Assembly: GCA_963762085.1 (NCBI GenBank)
Contig: CAVXJD010000004.1
Location: 62,001 to 126,000, forward strand
Direction of reading: 5' to 3'
Length of the DNA stretch: 64,000 nt
DNA from: DASQGA01 sp963762085
Lineage (GTDB): Bacteria; Actinomycetota; Thermoleophilia; Gaiellales; Gaiellaceae
Shown: positions 1-8,943 of the stretch, in pieces
Position numbering within the stretch: position 1 is the stretch's first letter
How the letters are laid out: every line of letters starts with the position of its first letter
Translations under genes and position numbers: made by a program
The notes under the pieces: model-generated
What the model saw: the letters and a program-made list of their open reading frames with translations, nothing else
Databases searched by the model: none
Told to the model about the DNA's origin: nothing

Positions 1-1
1 G

Positions 2-1960
2 ATGCCCGGAGAGCCAGGCCGCCTCGAGACGCATGGAACGCGCATGGCCGGCATCGTGGCGGGTGGGAAGCTCGTGGGAGGCGTCGCCCCGGGCGCAAAG
101 ATCCTGCCTCTCCGAATTCTCGGCTGGCGCCGGACGCAGGACGGCTCCTACGCCGTTCTCGGCCGCGGCGACGCGCTCGTGGCAGGCCTGGAGCGCGCCG
201 TCGATCCCGACGGGAACGGCGACCTCCGGGATGCGGCTGACGTCGCGCTCGCAGCCGTCGTCGAGCCGTTCGCGGCCTTTTCGGACAGCCCGGAGTCCAG
301 AGCCGTCGCCGGCGCGACCCGCCTCGGCACGCTGGTCGTGGCTGCCGCCGGAAACGACGGCCGGGCAGGCCGGGAAGGATTCGGAAGCGTCGGTGGCCCG
401 GGGGGAGCACCGGACGCGCTGACCGTCGGCGCCCTGGACGCACGCTCCAACCTGCTCCAGGCGAACGCGACCCTGCGAGTCGACTCCGACGAAGTCCTGG
501 ACGAGCCCGTGCGGGTCCTGGGGGCGGTGGCTCCAAGGTCGGCATTACGTCTCGATGTCTCGGCGCTTCTCGGTCCCTCGCTCGGTGACGGCGATCGAGC
601 CCCGGCCGATCAAGCCAGCGGCATCGTTCTCGGCGACTTCTTCGACCGCGCTGGGACCAGCCGGGTCGCGGGACGTGCTGTGCTCGTCGCGGCGGGCGGC
701 TCCCTGGCAGAGAAAGCGAGGAACGCGGCCACAGCCGGCGCGTCCGTCCTCCTGGTGGCCGGAGCCCGCCTTCCATCCGGGGCCCTCGATCTTGATGAGG
801 CGGGCGGGATTCCGGTGCTCGCGGTAAACGCCCGCACAGCCCGCGCAGCCACGGGCGCCCTTGCCTCCGGTCGCAGGGTGACCCTCGACCTGGCCGCTGC
901 GGTGCCGGTGGCCAACCCGGGAACGGGGAAAGTGGCGCCGTTCTCGTCGGGCGGCCTCGTATTCGACGGGCGTGTGAAGCCCGACCTCGTTGCGCCGGGC
1001 GTCGGCCTCGTCACCGCTGATGCGGGCCGAAGCGTCGACGGCTCGCCGCGCGTCGCGACTGCCACGGGCTCGAGCGCAGCCGCGGCCGTCGTTGCCGGTG
1101 CGGCGGCGCTCCTGGCGGACGCTCGCCCCGACCTGTCTTCCGGTGAGCTTCGTGGGCTCCTGGTCGGAAGCGCGCAACAGCTCGAGGGCAAGGCATCCGC
1201 AGGAGTGACGGTCGAGGGAACGGGGGCGCTCGACGTCCAGGGCGCAGCCTCGACGGAGCTCGCTGTCGAGCCGGCCTCGCTCGCACTCGGAAAGGCGACC
1301 GCCTCGGGCTGGAGCGTGATCCGGGGCATCAGCGTGCGAAATCTGTCGACCCGCACCCTGCGCATCTCGTTCGGTGTCGCCAACGATTCGAGTGCCGGGC
1401 CCGAGGTGCGATTCGCCGCGAGCCCGGCTGCCCTGACCCTTCGGCCTGGTGACGCAGGCGATGTCGTCCTGCAGGCGGCCGCTCCGGACGGAGGCTCCGG
1501 CTTGTCGGCCGGCGTCTTCGTGGTTCAGCCCGAACGCTCGCGGCCCGTCCGGCTCCCCTGGGCGGTCTCGTTCACGCCCGCGGAGGGGGGGTCCCTCGTC
1601 GGTGACATCCGGCTCTCGAACGACTCCTTCGCACCCTCGCCGGCCGCTCCGGCAGTGGTCGCGTTCAGGGCCGGAGCGGTGAGCCAGGGTGTCGACGGGC
1701 AGACGATCGAGCCGGTGCGTCTCCTGGAGGGCGAGCTCTGGACGGTTGCCGGCAAGAAGCTTGGAACACTCTTCCGACTGCGCGACCTGCTGCCCGGCCG
1801 CTACGCCTTCGGTCTGACCGGCCGTGGTCCGTTCGGGAACACTCTCCGGCCGGGCGACTACGAGCTTCGGCTCACCGCCGAGCCGGTCGAGGGAGCCGAA
1901 GGCACGCCACCCTCGACCGCGAAGGTCACGTTCACGATCGCCAGGTCGGGGGAGGGGTAG
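2..1960 (+). CDS. Subtilisin-like serine protease (S8), 5'-truncated by the window edge
   Basis: Secreted or surface subtilase, visible from just before the catalytic His. The His motif ETHGTRMAGIVAG lies at the very start, the oxyanion Asn motif AAAGNDG near residue 117, and the Ser motif ATGSSAAAA near residue 357, where the usual GTS is GSS. Between Asn and Ser a roughly 130-residue insert looks like a PA (protease-associated) domain. The last 230 residues look like beta-sandwich domains of the kind that follow the protease domain in large subtilases. The catalytic Asp, normally about 40 residues before His, and the signal peptide must lie upstream, so the ATG at position 2 is not the true start. 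It ends 2 bp before the glutamate dehydrogenase gene. Family certain; substrate unknown. Confidence 0.88.
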   Translation: MPGEPGRLETHGTRMAGIVAGGKLVGGVAPGAKILPLRILGWRRTQDGSYAVLGRGDALVAGLERAVDPDGNGDLRDAADVALAAVVEPFAAFSDSPESRAVAGATRLGTLVVAAAGNDGRAGREGFGSVGGPGGAPDALTVGALDARSNLLQANATLRVDSDEVLDEPVRVLGAVAPRSALRLDVSALLGPSLGDGDRAPADQASGIVLGDFFDRAGTSRVAGRAVLVAAGGSLAEKARNAATAGASVLLVAGARLPSGALDLDEAGGIPVLAVNARTARAATGALASGRRVTLDLAAAVPVANPGTGKVAPFSSGGLVFDGRVKPDLVAPGVGLVTADAGRSVDGSPRVATATGSSAAAAVVAGAAALLADARPDLSSGELRGLLVGSAQQLEGKASAGVTVEGTGALDVQGAASTELAVEPASLALGKATASGWSVIRGISVRNLSTRTLRISFGVANDSSAGPEVRFAASPAALTLRPGDAGDVVLQAAAPDGGSGLSAGVFVVQPERSRPVRLPWAVSFTPAEGGSLVGDIRLSNDSFAPSPAAPAVVAFRAGAVSQGVDGQTIEPVRLLEGELWTVAGKKLGTLFRLRDLLPGRYAFGLTGRGPFGNTLRPGDYELRLTAEPVEGAEGTPPSTAKVTFTIARSGEG

Positions 1961-1962
1961 GC

Positions 1963-3237
1963 GTGGCGACAGTCGAAGCGAGCGCGTCGCACCTGAAACG
2001 CGATCCGTGGGAGATGGCCCGCGAGCAGCTCCGCCAGGTCGCAGCGCTGGTCGACGTGACCGAAAACATGCTGGAGGTGCTCCTCGAGTGCAAGCGCTCT
2101 GTGGAGGTCTCCATCCCGGTCCGCATGGACGACAGCTCCGTCAACGTCTACACCGGCTTTCGCATCACGCACAATGTGGCCCGCGGGCCGTCAAAGGGCG
2201 GCATTCGCTACCACCCCGGCGTCACACTCGACGAGACCAAAGCGCTTGCCATGTGGATGACGTGGAAGTGCGCCCTGATGGCTCTACCGTTCGGCGGGGC
2301 GAAAGGGGCCGTGGTCTGCGATCCCAAGGTGCTCTCGCTAGGCGAGCTGGAGCGGCTCACACGCCGCTATACGACGGAGATCATCAACCTGATCGGCCCC
2401 GAAGTCGACATTCCTGCGCCCGACGTGGGCACCAGCTCTCGGGAGATGGCCTGGATCTTCGACACCTATTCCATGAACAAGGGCTACTCCGTCCTCGGCG
2501 TCGTGACCGGAAAGCCGCTCGAGGTCGGCGGCTCGCTAGGCCGCATGGAGGCAACGGCCCGCGGTGCCTCGTACTGCGTGCGCGAAGCGCTGCGAAAGCA
2601 GGGCCAGAGCATCGAGGGTTGCCGCATCGTGGTTCAGGGGCTCGGAAACGTGGGGCGTAACCTCGCCCTCTTCCTGGCAGAGGCGGGCGCTTCCATCGTC
2701 GCCGTCTCCGACTCGAGCGGTGGGGTGCACAATCCGGCCGGTCTCGACGTCCACGCAGCAGTCGAGCACAAGCGCCGGCACGGAACGATCGAGGGCCTAG
2801 AGGGCGCGGAGCCTGTCACCAACGAGGAGCTCTTACTGCTGGACTGCGACGTCCTCGCCCCCTGTGCGCTCGAGCAGGTGATCACCGAGGAGAACGCCGA
2901 CAAGGTGAAGGCTCCGGTCATCTGCGAGGGCGCGAACGGGCCCGTGACGCTCGAGGCAGACCGGATCCTCGAGGACCGCGGAATCCTCGTCCTGCCCGAC
3001 GTCCTCGCCAACGCGGGCGGTGTCGTCGTCTCCTACTTCGAATGGGTTCAGGGCCTCCAGGAGTACTTCTGGAAGGAGAACGAGGTGAACGCGAAGCTGA
3101 ACGACATCGTGACGCGAGCCTTCTCCGAGACGTGGGGCATCCACGAGGAGCGGCAGATCTCGATGCGCCAGGCTGCGTATGCGATCGCGGTGAGACGCGT
3201 CTCGGAGGCGACGACCATCCGCGGCCTCTACCCCTAA
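1963..3237 (+). CDS. gdhA: Glu/Leu/Phe/Val dehydrogenase, probable glutamate dehydrogenase
   Basis: Oxidative deamination of glutamate to 2-oxoglutarate, or the reverse, with NAD(P); cytoplasmic. The protein has 424 residues, the usual length for the hexameric class. The catalytic-site segment KGGIRYHPGV is followed by WMTWKCALMALPFGGAKG, and the Rossmann motif VVQGLGNVGRN lies near residue 225. The conserved CEGANGPVT and ANAGGVVVSYFEW segments are intact. The GTG start lies 2 bp after the protease stop, with a G-rich ribosome-binding stretch inside the end of that gene, so the two may be co-transcribed. Cofactor preference cannot be read with confidence, so the symbol is provisional. Confidence 0.93.
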   Translation: MATVEASASHLKRDPWEMAREQLRQVAALVDVTENMLEVLLECKRSVEVSIPVRMDDSSVNVYTGFRITHNVARGPSKGGIRYHPGVTLDETKALAMWMTWKCALMALPFGGAKGAVVCDPKVLSLGELERLTRRYTTEIINLIGPEVDIPAPDVGTSSREMAWIFDTYSMNKGYSVLGVVTGKPLEVGGSLGRMEATARGASYCVREALRKQGQSIEGCRIVVQGLGNVGRNLALFLAEAGASIVAVSDSSGGVHNPAGLDVHAAVEHKRRHGTIEGLEGAEPVTNEELLLLDCDVLAPCALEQVITEENADKVKAPVICEGANGPVTLEADRILEDRGILVLPDVLANAGGVVVSYFEWVQGLQEYFWKENEVNAKLNDIVTRAFSETWGIHEERQISMRQAAYAIAVRRVSEATTIRGLYP

Positions 3238-3250
3238 GCCCGGGATCCAG

Positions 3251-3514
3251 ATGCATCGCGTCCGGCTCTATTTCGCGAGCGGGTGCCACCTCTGCGAGGC
3301 GGCACGACGCGTCCTCGAGCAGGTCCGCGCGGAGATCCCCTTCGAGCTGGAAGCAACGGATATCGGTGGGAACCCTGACCTGGAGCAGCGCTACCGCGAG
3401 CGCCTTCCGGTCATCGCCGTCGACGGCGTGGAGGCGTTTACCTACTTCGTGCACCCGGACGGACTCCGCCGCAGGCTGGGAGCACAAACTCAACAGGAGC
3501 CTGGGGCTACATAG
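3251..3514 (+). CDS. Glutaredoxin-like / thioredoxin-fold protein (DUF836 type)
   Basis: Small cytoplasmic thioredoxin-fold protein of 87 residues. The active-site motif SGCHLCEAA lies in the first 20 residues after a short beta strand, and the cis-Pro region RLPVIAVDG falls where the fold expects it. This arrangement matches the glutaredoxin-like proteins that often sit just before rex in Actinobacteria. It begins 13 bp after the dehydrogenase and precedes rex by about 50 bp, consistent with a redox-related unit. Its reductant and target are unknown. Confidence 0.85.
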   Translation: MHRVRLYFASGCHLCEAARRVLEQVRAEIPFELEATDIGGNPDLEQRYRERLPVIAVDGVEAFTYFVHPDGLRRRLGAQTQQEPGAT

Positions 3515-3565
3515 GTCACAGTTCCTGCGACGCCGTGGAAAGCGCGCCAGGTATGGTGGCTACAA

Positions 3566-4237
3566 GTGGTGAGCAAGCTTCCGATCCCGCTCGAAGGCGT
3601 CGAGGAGCCCCGTAACGGCGACCGGCTCACCGTTGGGGTGGCTGCGCGGCTGAGCCAGTACCTCCGGGTCCTCACCCAGGCGCGGAAGATGGGCAAGGAG
3701 CGGATCTCTTCGCAGGAGGTCAGCGAGTACACCAACATCAACGCGACGCAGATCCGGCGCGACCTGTCCGGATTCGGAAAGTTCGGGAAGCGCGGCGTCG
3801 GCTACAACATCGACGCTCTGGCCGGCGAGATCCGCAAGATTCTGCGGACACAGGGGCAGCACAACATCGCCCTCTTCGGCGCCGGCCGGCTCGGGCAGGC
3901 GATCGCAAGCTCGACGATCTTCGCCGACCACGGCTTCAACATCGCGGCCGCGTTCGACGTCGACCCTGAGAAGGTCGGCAAGCCGATTGGACAGGCGCAG
4001 CAGGTGCTCGCTTACGACCGCCTTTCGGAGCTTCTCCGCGAGAAGGCGATCATCGTCGCGGTGCTCGCGGTCCCGGACGAAGAGGCACAGCGGGTTGCGA
4101 CCGACGTGGTCGAGGCGGGCGTGAAGATCATCTTCAACTACACGCAGGCGCTCCTCGACGTCCCCTCGGACGTCACCGTGCATACGACGAGCCCGGCCGT
4201 CGAGCTTCTCTACGCGCTCTACTTCTACTTGGCCTGA
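3566..4237 (+). CDS. rex: Redox-sensing transcriptional repressor Rex
   Basis: Homodimeric repressor that binds DNA when NADH/NAD+ is low. The N-terminal winged helix (about residues 20-85) contains the hallmark segments ISSQEVSEYTNINATQIRRD and FGKFGKRGVGYN. The C-terminal Rossmann domain contains FGAGRLGQA. The length, 223 residues, is close to the family's 210-230. Two adjacent GTG codons (3566 and 3569) could start it; neither has a strong Shine-Dalgarno. Its stop overlaps the end of the convergent oxygenase gene by 13 bp. I found no full Rex operator in the window. Confidence 0.95.
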   Translation: MVSKLPIPLEGVEEPRNGDRLTVGVAARLSQYLRVLTQARKMGKERISSQEVSEYTNINATQIRRDLSGFGKFGKRGVGYNIDALAGEIRKILRTQGQHNIALFGAGRLGQAIASSTIFADHGFNIAAAFDVDPEKVGKPIGQAQQVLAYDRLSELLREKAIIVAVLAVPDEEAQRVATDVVEAGVKIIFNYTQALLDVPSDVTVHTTSPAVELLYALYFYLA

Positions 4238-4854
4238 GCGTCGGTCTCGGCCGGGGGCGCCGTGAACCAGGTGACGATGGTGTAGCGCTCGCCGCGCGTC
4301 ACGGGCGTGACGCCGTGGACCATCGTCGAGTCAAAGGCGACGAGGAGACCCGGCTCGCCGGAGAGCGGGAGTCCGGGCTTTGAGCCGCTTGCCTCGTGCT
4401 GCATCAGGTCGAAGAACTCGAGCGCACCGCCGTCGTAACCATCCTCTTCGCCTTCCCCGGTGACGAACGTGACGACCGAGACCTCCCGCTCGCGGGCGTA
4501 AGCGGATGTCTTCTCGTTCCGGCTGTTGTCGCGGTGAGCCCGGAAGAAGTCGCCCTCCCGATAGACGAGAAACTGCAGTTTCTGGCATTCCCCGAGCGGC
4601 TGCTCGAAGTGCGCTTCGAGTGCCGGACGGAGCGCGACGAGTCGCTCGCGCACTGACTCGAGCGTCTCATTCGAGACGTTCGCCCACTTGGTGCGGCGAT
4701 GTCCCTCGTCCACGTCGTCCGAGCTGCTTCTGGCGACCGTGGCCGGCTCGGCCTCCGACGAGCGCATCTCGTCGGAAAGGCGCTGCAGCGTGTCCTCGTC
4801 GAGGAAGCCTTCCTGAACGAACAGCCCGAACCCCCGGAAGAAGCGTGCGTCCAC
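4225..4854 (-). CDS. 2OG-Fe(II) oxygenase (prolyl 4-hydroxylase-like)
   Basis: Iron- and 2-oxoglutarate-dependent dioxygenase of the P4Hc type. The HxD facial triad is visible in RAHRDNS, with the distal His in MVHGVTPVTRGERYTIVTWF, where the Arg after the His would hold the 2OG carboxylate. The reading frame is open back to 4962, but that would overlap the upstream anti-sigma gene by 77 bp. I therefore place the start at GTG 4854 (TTG 4860 is equally possible), giving about 209 residues, normal for the family. It lies downstream of the sigma/anti-sigma pair on the same strand. The substrate cannot be inferred. Confidence 0.85.
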   Translation of the reverse strand: MDARFFRGFGLFVQEGFLDEDTLQRLSDEMRSSEAEPATVARSSSDDVDEGHRRTKWANVSNETLESVRERLVALRPALEAHFEQPLGECQKLQFLVYREGDFFRAHRDNSRNEKTSAYAREREVSVVTFVTGEGEEDGYDGGALEFFDLMQHEASGSKPGLPLSGEPGLLVAFDSTMVHGVTPVTRGERYTIVTWFTAPPAETDAQAK

Positions 4855-4885
4855 GCACAAGGTGTAGCCGCCCGGGCCTGAGGAA

Positions 4886-5518
4886 TCAAGGTCGGACGAC
4901 GACGCGGACCGGACCGGCGTCCAACGTCTCGAGCGCTTTCCGAACTTCTTCGATGGTCGCACCCCGGACGATCACTCTGCTGTCGACGGCGCGGGCGTCG
5001 AAGCCGTCGCCTCGTAGGCGGCGCGCGACTGTCGCCGGTGAGCCGGTGACGCTGGCGGCCCTGAGCAGCGGTTCCGCGCTCTGCCTCTTGTCCGTCGATG
5101 CTCCATTCGTCGTGGGCGCAAATTCTCCGCCGCCACCTGCGTCGCTCGCCTCGTCCTGAGCCACGCCACTGGCGCCCTCCTCGTCACCCCCGTCGATCGT
5201 TCCGAGCACGAAGGCGCCGCCGGCCAGTGCCGCGACGGCGGCCAGCGCGGCGGCGACGGGGACCACACGACGGACGAAACCGGGCGGTGTTACAGCTCGG
5301 GATGGCAACCTTGTGAGCATCGCTTCGAGGCGCTCCGATGGCAGCTCGAGCATCGGCGCCGATCGGAGGGCGGCTCTGCCTGCCTCGACCGAGCGCACCT
5401 CCTGCGCGCAGCGGTCGCAAGCCTCGAGATGCGAAGCAACCTTCGCACGACGCGGGTCGTCGAGCTCGCCCTCCAGGTAGGCGAGCAGCTCCAGCTCCTC
5501 CGGGTGCATCCCAGCCAT
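4886..5518 (-). CDS. Anti-sigma factor with zinc-finger (zf-HC2) domain
   Basis: Membrane-anchored anti-sigma factor of about 210 residues. The N-terminal anti-sigma domain carries the HLEACDRCAQEV motif (H-x3-C-x2-C, typical of ZAS proteins). A single hydrophobic helix follows near residues 85-110 (VPVAAALAAVAALAGGAFVL), then a Gly/Asp/Ala-rich linker and a folded extracytoplasmic tail. The start is ATG 5518. The sigma stop TGA (5520-5518) and this ATG share one base, a TGATG overlap that points to translational coupling with the sigma gene. It presumably sequesters that sigma at the membrane; the inducing signal is unknown. Confidence 0.88.
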   Translation of the reverse strand: MAGMHPEELELLAYLEGELDDPRRAKVASHLEACDRCAQEVRSVEAGRAALRSAPMLELPSERLEAMLTRLPSRAVTPPGFVRRVVPVAAALAAVAALAGGAFVLGTIDGGDEEGASGVAQDEASDAGGGGEFAPTTNGASTDKRQSAEPLLRAASVTGSPATVARRLRGDGFDARAVDSRVIVRGATIEEVRKALETLDAGPVRVVVRP

Positions 5519-6084
5519 CACTCCTTCGACTCCTTCCCCGGCGCGGATGTTCCGAGCGCCGCGGCGAGCTCTTTGCGGCCGCGGAAGATGCGCGACTTCA
5601 CCGTGCCCTCGGGCACTTCGGTCACCTCGGCGATCTCGAGGTACGAGCACCCGAGCACGTCGAAGAGGACCACTGCCGTCCGGTACGGATCCTCGAGCCC
5701 GTTCAGCGCCGCCTGGAGCCCGCCTGCAAGCTCGCTGTCCACGAAAGCGTCGCGAGGATCGGGGGTCTCTACGGCCTCCTCCGAGGGCTCGGGCCGCCGC
5801 TTCGAGCGGAGGTCGTGGGCGGCGTTCACACAGATCCGATAGAGCCAGGTCGAGAAGAGCGCGCCGCCGCGGAAGTTGGGGAGGTTCAGCCAGGCGCGGA
5901 GCAGGGCGTCCTGCACGGCGTCTTCGGCGTCTGCCCGCGAGCCGGTCAGTCGAGCGGCGAGCGTGTAGAGGCGATGCTGGTGGCGCTCGACGAGGCGCTC
6001 GAATGCATCCTGGTCGCCGCGGCGGGCGCGACGTACGAGGAGTCCGTCAGGATCTTCCACGTCGTGAAGATTCTCCTTTGGCAT
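5518..6084 (-). CDS. ECF-family (group IV) RNA polymerase sigma factor
   Basis: 188-residue sigma-70 family factor with only regions 2 and 4. Region 2 includes DAEDAVQDALLRAWLNLPNF and STWLYRICVNAAHD. Region 4 includes VLGCSYLEIAEVTEVPEGTV followed by KSRIFRGRKEL, the helix-turn-helix contacting the -35 box. ATG 6084 is preceded by a strong AGGAGG five bases upstream, fixing the start although the frame is open to 7227. The anti-sigma gene follows immediately. The gene's 5' end overlaps that of the divergent glycosyltransferase by about 21 bp, so its promoter must lie inside that neighbour. Confidence 0.92.
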   Translation of the reverse strand: MPKENLHDVEDPDGLLVRRARRGDQDAFERLVERHQHRLYTLAARLTGSRADAEDAVQDALLRAWLNLPNFRGGALFSTWLYRICVNAAHDLRSKRRPEPSEEAVETPDPRDAFVDSELAGGLQAALNGLEDPYRTAVVLFDVLGCSYLEIAEVTEVPEGTVKSRIFRGRKELAAALGTSAPGKESKE

Positions 6085-7329
6085 GGGTACCTCCTGGGAG
6101 GGACCGGATCGAACGTCTACACGCGGGCCCTGGCGCGCGAGTGGGCGCGGGCGGGTCACGAGGTCGTCGTCTTCTGCCAGGAGCCGCATCCCGAGCGCTA
6201 CGACCTCGGCGGTGCGGCTGTCGTTCGTCCTGAGCTCGACGGCCCAATTCCGGTCTTCGTCCTCGACCGGTACGAGGGCATGGAGCCGGCGTTCCTGCAG
6301 GATCTGACCTGGGAGCAGCGCCGCGACTTCGTGGAACGAAACGCAGCGGCGATCCGGGAGCATCTTCCCGCCGACTTTCTGCTCACCAACCACGTGCTCC
6401 TCGGGGCCCCGGTCGGCGTCGAGGCCGGCATGCCGTTCTCCGTGAAGGCGCACGGCTCGGAGCTCGAGTTCTCGATCCGTGGCAATACCGAGCTGTCTCG
6501 GTGGGCGCGCGAGTCCCTCGACCAGGCGGAGACCGTCATCGCAGGCTCGGAGCACATCCGTGGCGTGCTCGAGGAGGTCGTCGGACCGGGTGAGTACCTG
6601 GAGCGGGTGCAGGTCGTCCCGCCCGGGGTCGACGTCGAGGAGCTCGTCCCGGCGAGCCGCGAGTCGGCGTTCCGTGCGCTCGTCGAGGAGGCCCGCCGGG
6701 ATCCGCCGAACCCGGGAGGCGAAGGCGAGCGGCTTCCCGATCCCGGGAACGCCGATCGCCTGGAGGCATTCCTCGCAGGCGACGATCCGACCGTGGTCTA
6801 CGTGGGGAAGCTGTCGGCCGAGAAGGGAGTCGCTCTCCTGCTCCAGGCCCTTGGCGAGGTTGAGGCCCGCGCGGTGATCGTCGGCTTTGGACCGGCTCGA
6901 GCCGAGCTCGAAACCGTGGCCGGTGATCGCGTGCTTTTCACTGGCCCGCTCGAGCACCGCCACCTGAAGCATCTCTGGGCGCTCGCGGATGTGAGCGTGA
7001 CACCGTCTATCTTCCCCGAGGCCTTCGGGATGGTGGCTGCAGAGGCAGCGGCCTGCGGGTCGCCGCCTCTCGTTGCCCGGCATTCCGGTCTCGCTGAGAT
7101 CGCAGCCGGTATCGAGGCCGAGTACCCGGCGGAGCAGAGCCACCTCGCCGGCTTTCAGCCTGGCGATACCGCCGATCTGGCGGCGAAGCTTCGGGCGATT
7201 CTCGCCCTCGCACCGGAGGAGCGCCACCGGCTCGGTGCAGCCGCCCGGCGTGCCGTTGTCCGCCGCTGGAGCTGGGAGCGCGTGGCCGCTCTGCTACTTT
7301 CGCGCGGATGGGAGACGCCCAGCGCCTGA
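6064..7329 (+). CDS. Glycosyltransferase family 4 (GT-B fold)
   Basis: Retaining GT-B glycosyltransferase of about 421 residues. The N-terminal acceptor domain begins with a typical first strand (KILLWHGYLLGGTGSNVYTR). The C-terminal donor domain has VVYVGKLSAEKGV and the E-x7-E motif in FPEAFGMVAAEAAACG, which binds the nucleotide sugar. GTG 6064 is chosen because it puts the first strand at residue 2; no clear Shine-Dalgarno is seen and the frame is open further upstream. The 3' end overlaps the next gene by 22 bp, indicating an operon with the GCS2 ligase. Donor and acceptor are unknown. Confidence 0.88.
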   Translation: MKILLWHGYLLGGTGSNVYTRALAREWARAGHEVVVFCQEPHPERYDLGGAAVVRPELDGPIPVFVLDRYEGMEPAFLQDLTWEQRRDFVERNAAAIREHLPADFLLTNHVLLGAPVGVEAGMPFSVKAHGSELEFSIRGNTELSRWARESLDQAETVIAGSEHIRGVLEEVVGPGEYLERVQVVPPGVDVEELVPASRESAFRALVEEARRDPPNPGGEGERLPDPGNADRLEAFLAGDDPTVVYVGKLSAEKGVALLLQALGEVEARAVIVGFGPARAELETVAGDRVLFTGPLEHRHLKHLWALADVSVTPSIFPEAFGMVAAEAAACGSPPLVARHSGLAEIAAGIEAEYPAEQSHLAGFQPGDTADLAAKLRAILALAPEERHRLGAAARRAVVRRWSWERVAALLLSRGWETPSA

Positions 7330-8459
7330 GCCCGGACGAGCAGCTTCGCTCTGCTCGTGAGGCGTTCGAAGAAGGTCGAGACTTCACGGTTGCCGTCGAG
7401 GAGGAGTTCGCCATCCTCGATCCGCGAACGCTCGGGCTCGCCAACCGCTTCGAGGACATCCAGGCCGCCGCAGTCGGATCGGAGCTCGAGCCGCACCTCG
7501 TGGGTGAGCTGATTGCCTCGGAGGTGGAGGTCAGAACCGGCCGGTGCGAGAGCTTCGCCGACGCGGCCGCGGCCATGGCTGAGCGCCGGAGGCAGCTCCT
7601 CGAGCTCGTCGGCGGGCTCGACGTCGGCCTCTGTGCGGTTGGCACGCACCCCTGGAGCCCGTGGCAGGAGCAGCGCATCATCGATACGCCGCACTACCGG
7701 CGAAACGACGAAGTCCTTCGCTACGTCGTCTGGCGCAACAACAGCTTCGGCCTGCACGTCCACGTGGGGATCCGGGGCGCCGACCGGGCGATCCGCGTCA
7801 CGAACGCGCTCCGTAACTACCTACCCGACCTCCTGGCGCTCTCGGGCAGCTCCCCCTTCGTCGAGGGAGTCTTCACCTACCTGCACTCGGCGCGCACGCA
7901 GATTTTTACGCGCATGTTTCCGCGCTGCGGCGTGCCCGACGTCTTCGCAGATTGGGACGAGTACGAGCGCTACGTCCGGTTCCTGTACGACACCGGGTCG
8001 ATTACCGAGCACACCCAGCTTTGGTGGAGCGTGCGTCCGCACCTCGCCTTTCCAACCGTCGAGATCCGGATCTGCGACGGTCAGCCGACTCTCGAGGAGG
8101 CGCAGTCGCTCTCCGCGCTCATGTACGCACTCACGGCAAGGATCGCACGGGCACTGGACGAGGGCGAGCCGCTCCCCGACCACCCACCGCGCCTGATCGA
8201 GGAAAACTTCTGGCGCGCGATCCGCCACGGGCTCTCGGGTGAGCTGATCGACCTCGCAACCGGTGACGTGCGTCCGGCCCGCGAGGCAGTGGCCGAGCTG
8301 GTCGAATGGGTCGCGCCGGTTGCGGAGGAGCTCGGGTGTATGGGGTTGCTCCGGATCCCCGCCGAGAACGCGGCGGAGCGGCAGATGGCTCGCCATGATG
8401 CGGGGGAGAGCATGGAGTCGATCTATGCTCAGGAGGTGCTGGAGGCAGTGCGTGTCTGA
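7308..8459 (+). CDS. Carboxylate-amine ligase, GCS2 family (YbdK-like)
   Basis: ATP-dependent glutamate-cysteine ligase-like enzyme of 383 residues. Family motifs are FTVAVEEEFAILD near the start (metal-binding Glu cluster), FGLHVHVG in the middle and FPTVEIRICD towards the C terminus. Members of this group join an amino acid carboxylate to an amine; E. coli YbdK has only weak glutamate-cysteine ligase activity, so the true substrate may differ. ATG 7308 lies within the glycosyltransferase 3' end and its stop overlaps the following small gene, so these three genes probably form one transcript. Confidence 0.88.
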   Translation: MGDAQRLSPDEQLRSAREAFEEGRDFTVAVEEEFAILDPRTLGLANRFEDIQAAAVGSELEPHLVGELIASEVEVRTGRCESFADAAAAMAERRRQLLELVGGLDVGLCAVGTHPWSPWQEQRIIDTPHYRRNDEVLRYVVWRNNSFGLHVHVGIRGADRAIRVTNALRNYLPDLLALSGSSPFVEGVFTYLHSARTQIFTRMFPRCGVPDVFADWDEYERYVRFLYDTGSITEHTQLWWSVRPHLAFPTVEIRICDGQPTLEEAQSLSALMYALTARIARALDEGEPLPDHPPRLIEENFWRAIRHGLSGELIDLATGDVRPAREAVAELVEWVAPVAEELGCMGLLRIPAENAAERQMARHDAGESMESIYAQEVLEAVRV

Positions 8460-8817
8460 GCAGATCCCACCCGAGGAGCAGGAGCGCATTGCGCGAGAAG
8501 TCGCGGAGCAACTCCGAAAGCTCCGGGTCGAAGACGTACTCATCCAGAGCCTGATCACGATCTCGTCGATCGGCTACCAGCGGCTTGGTACGACCGAGGA
8601 CACGCGGGATACCCGCGATCTCGAGCAAACGCGGCTCGCGATCGAGACGATGCGAGCGGTGACACCGATTCTCGGCCAGTTCGTCCCGGCGGAGCTCATC
8701 CGCGACTTCGACCAATCGGTCGCGAACCTCCAGCTTGCGTACGCGAGCGCCGCGGCACAGGACGCCGCTGCGGACGACGGCAGCGAGACCGCGGCGGACG
8801 ACGCCGGCCAGACCTAA
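8452..8817 (+). CDS. Small helical protein, possibly DUF1844-like
   Basis: Predicted 121-residue cytoplasmic protein starting at GTG 8452, which overlaps the ligase stop by 8 bp in another frame. It is mostly helical: a charged N-terminal segment (EEQERIAREVAEQLRKLRVE), a central hydrophobic segment (VLIQSLITISSIGYQRLG) and a C-terminal helix NLQLAYASAAAQ. An acidic Ala/Asp tail closes it. The order of helices, with a hydrophobic helix then a xxLAYA-like end, recalls DUF1844 proteins, but I cannot confirm this. Tight coupling supports it being expressed; function unknown. Confidence 0.65.
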   Translation: MSEQIPPEEQERIAREVAEQLRKLRVEDVLIQSLITISSIGYQRLGTTEDTRDTRDLEQTRLAIETMRAVTPILGQFVPAELIRDFDQSVANLQLAYASAAAQDAAADDGSETAADDAGQT

Positions 8818-8943
8818 CAGCACCGCGTGCCGACGGGATTGTGATAAGAATGCCCGCCGTCGCAACCTGGCTTGAAACGGAGCATTGCGCGCTCTCAGGC
8901 GGGCCGGGGCGATCCACTTTGTGAAAACGAAAGGCGGGGGTAA

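Noticed and set aside
5338..6063. Long plus-strand reading frame upstream of the glycosyltransferase
   Set aside because: It is antisense to the sigma and anti-sigma genes and lacks protein-like character; the glycosyltransferase fold begins at about 6064.
8818..8943. Possible Rex operator upstream of hppA (TTTGTGAAAACG)
   Set aside because: Only one TGTGAA half-site is present; the inverted TTCACA half is missing, so chance is more likely.
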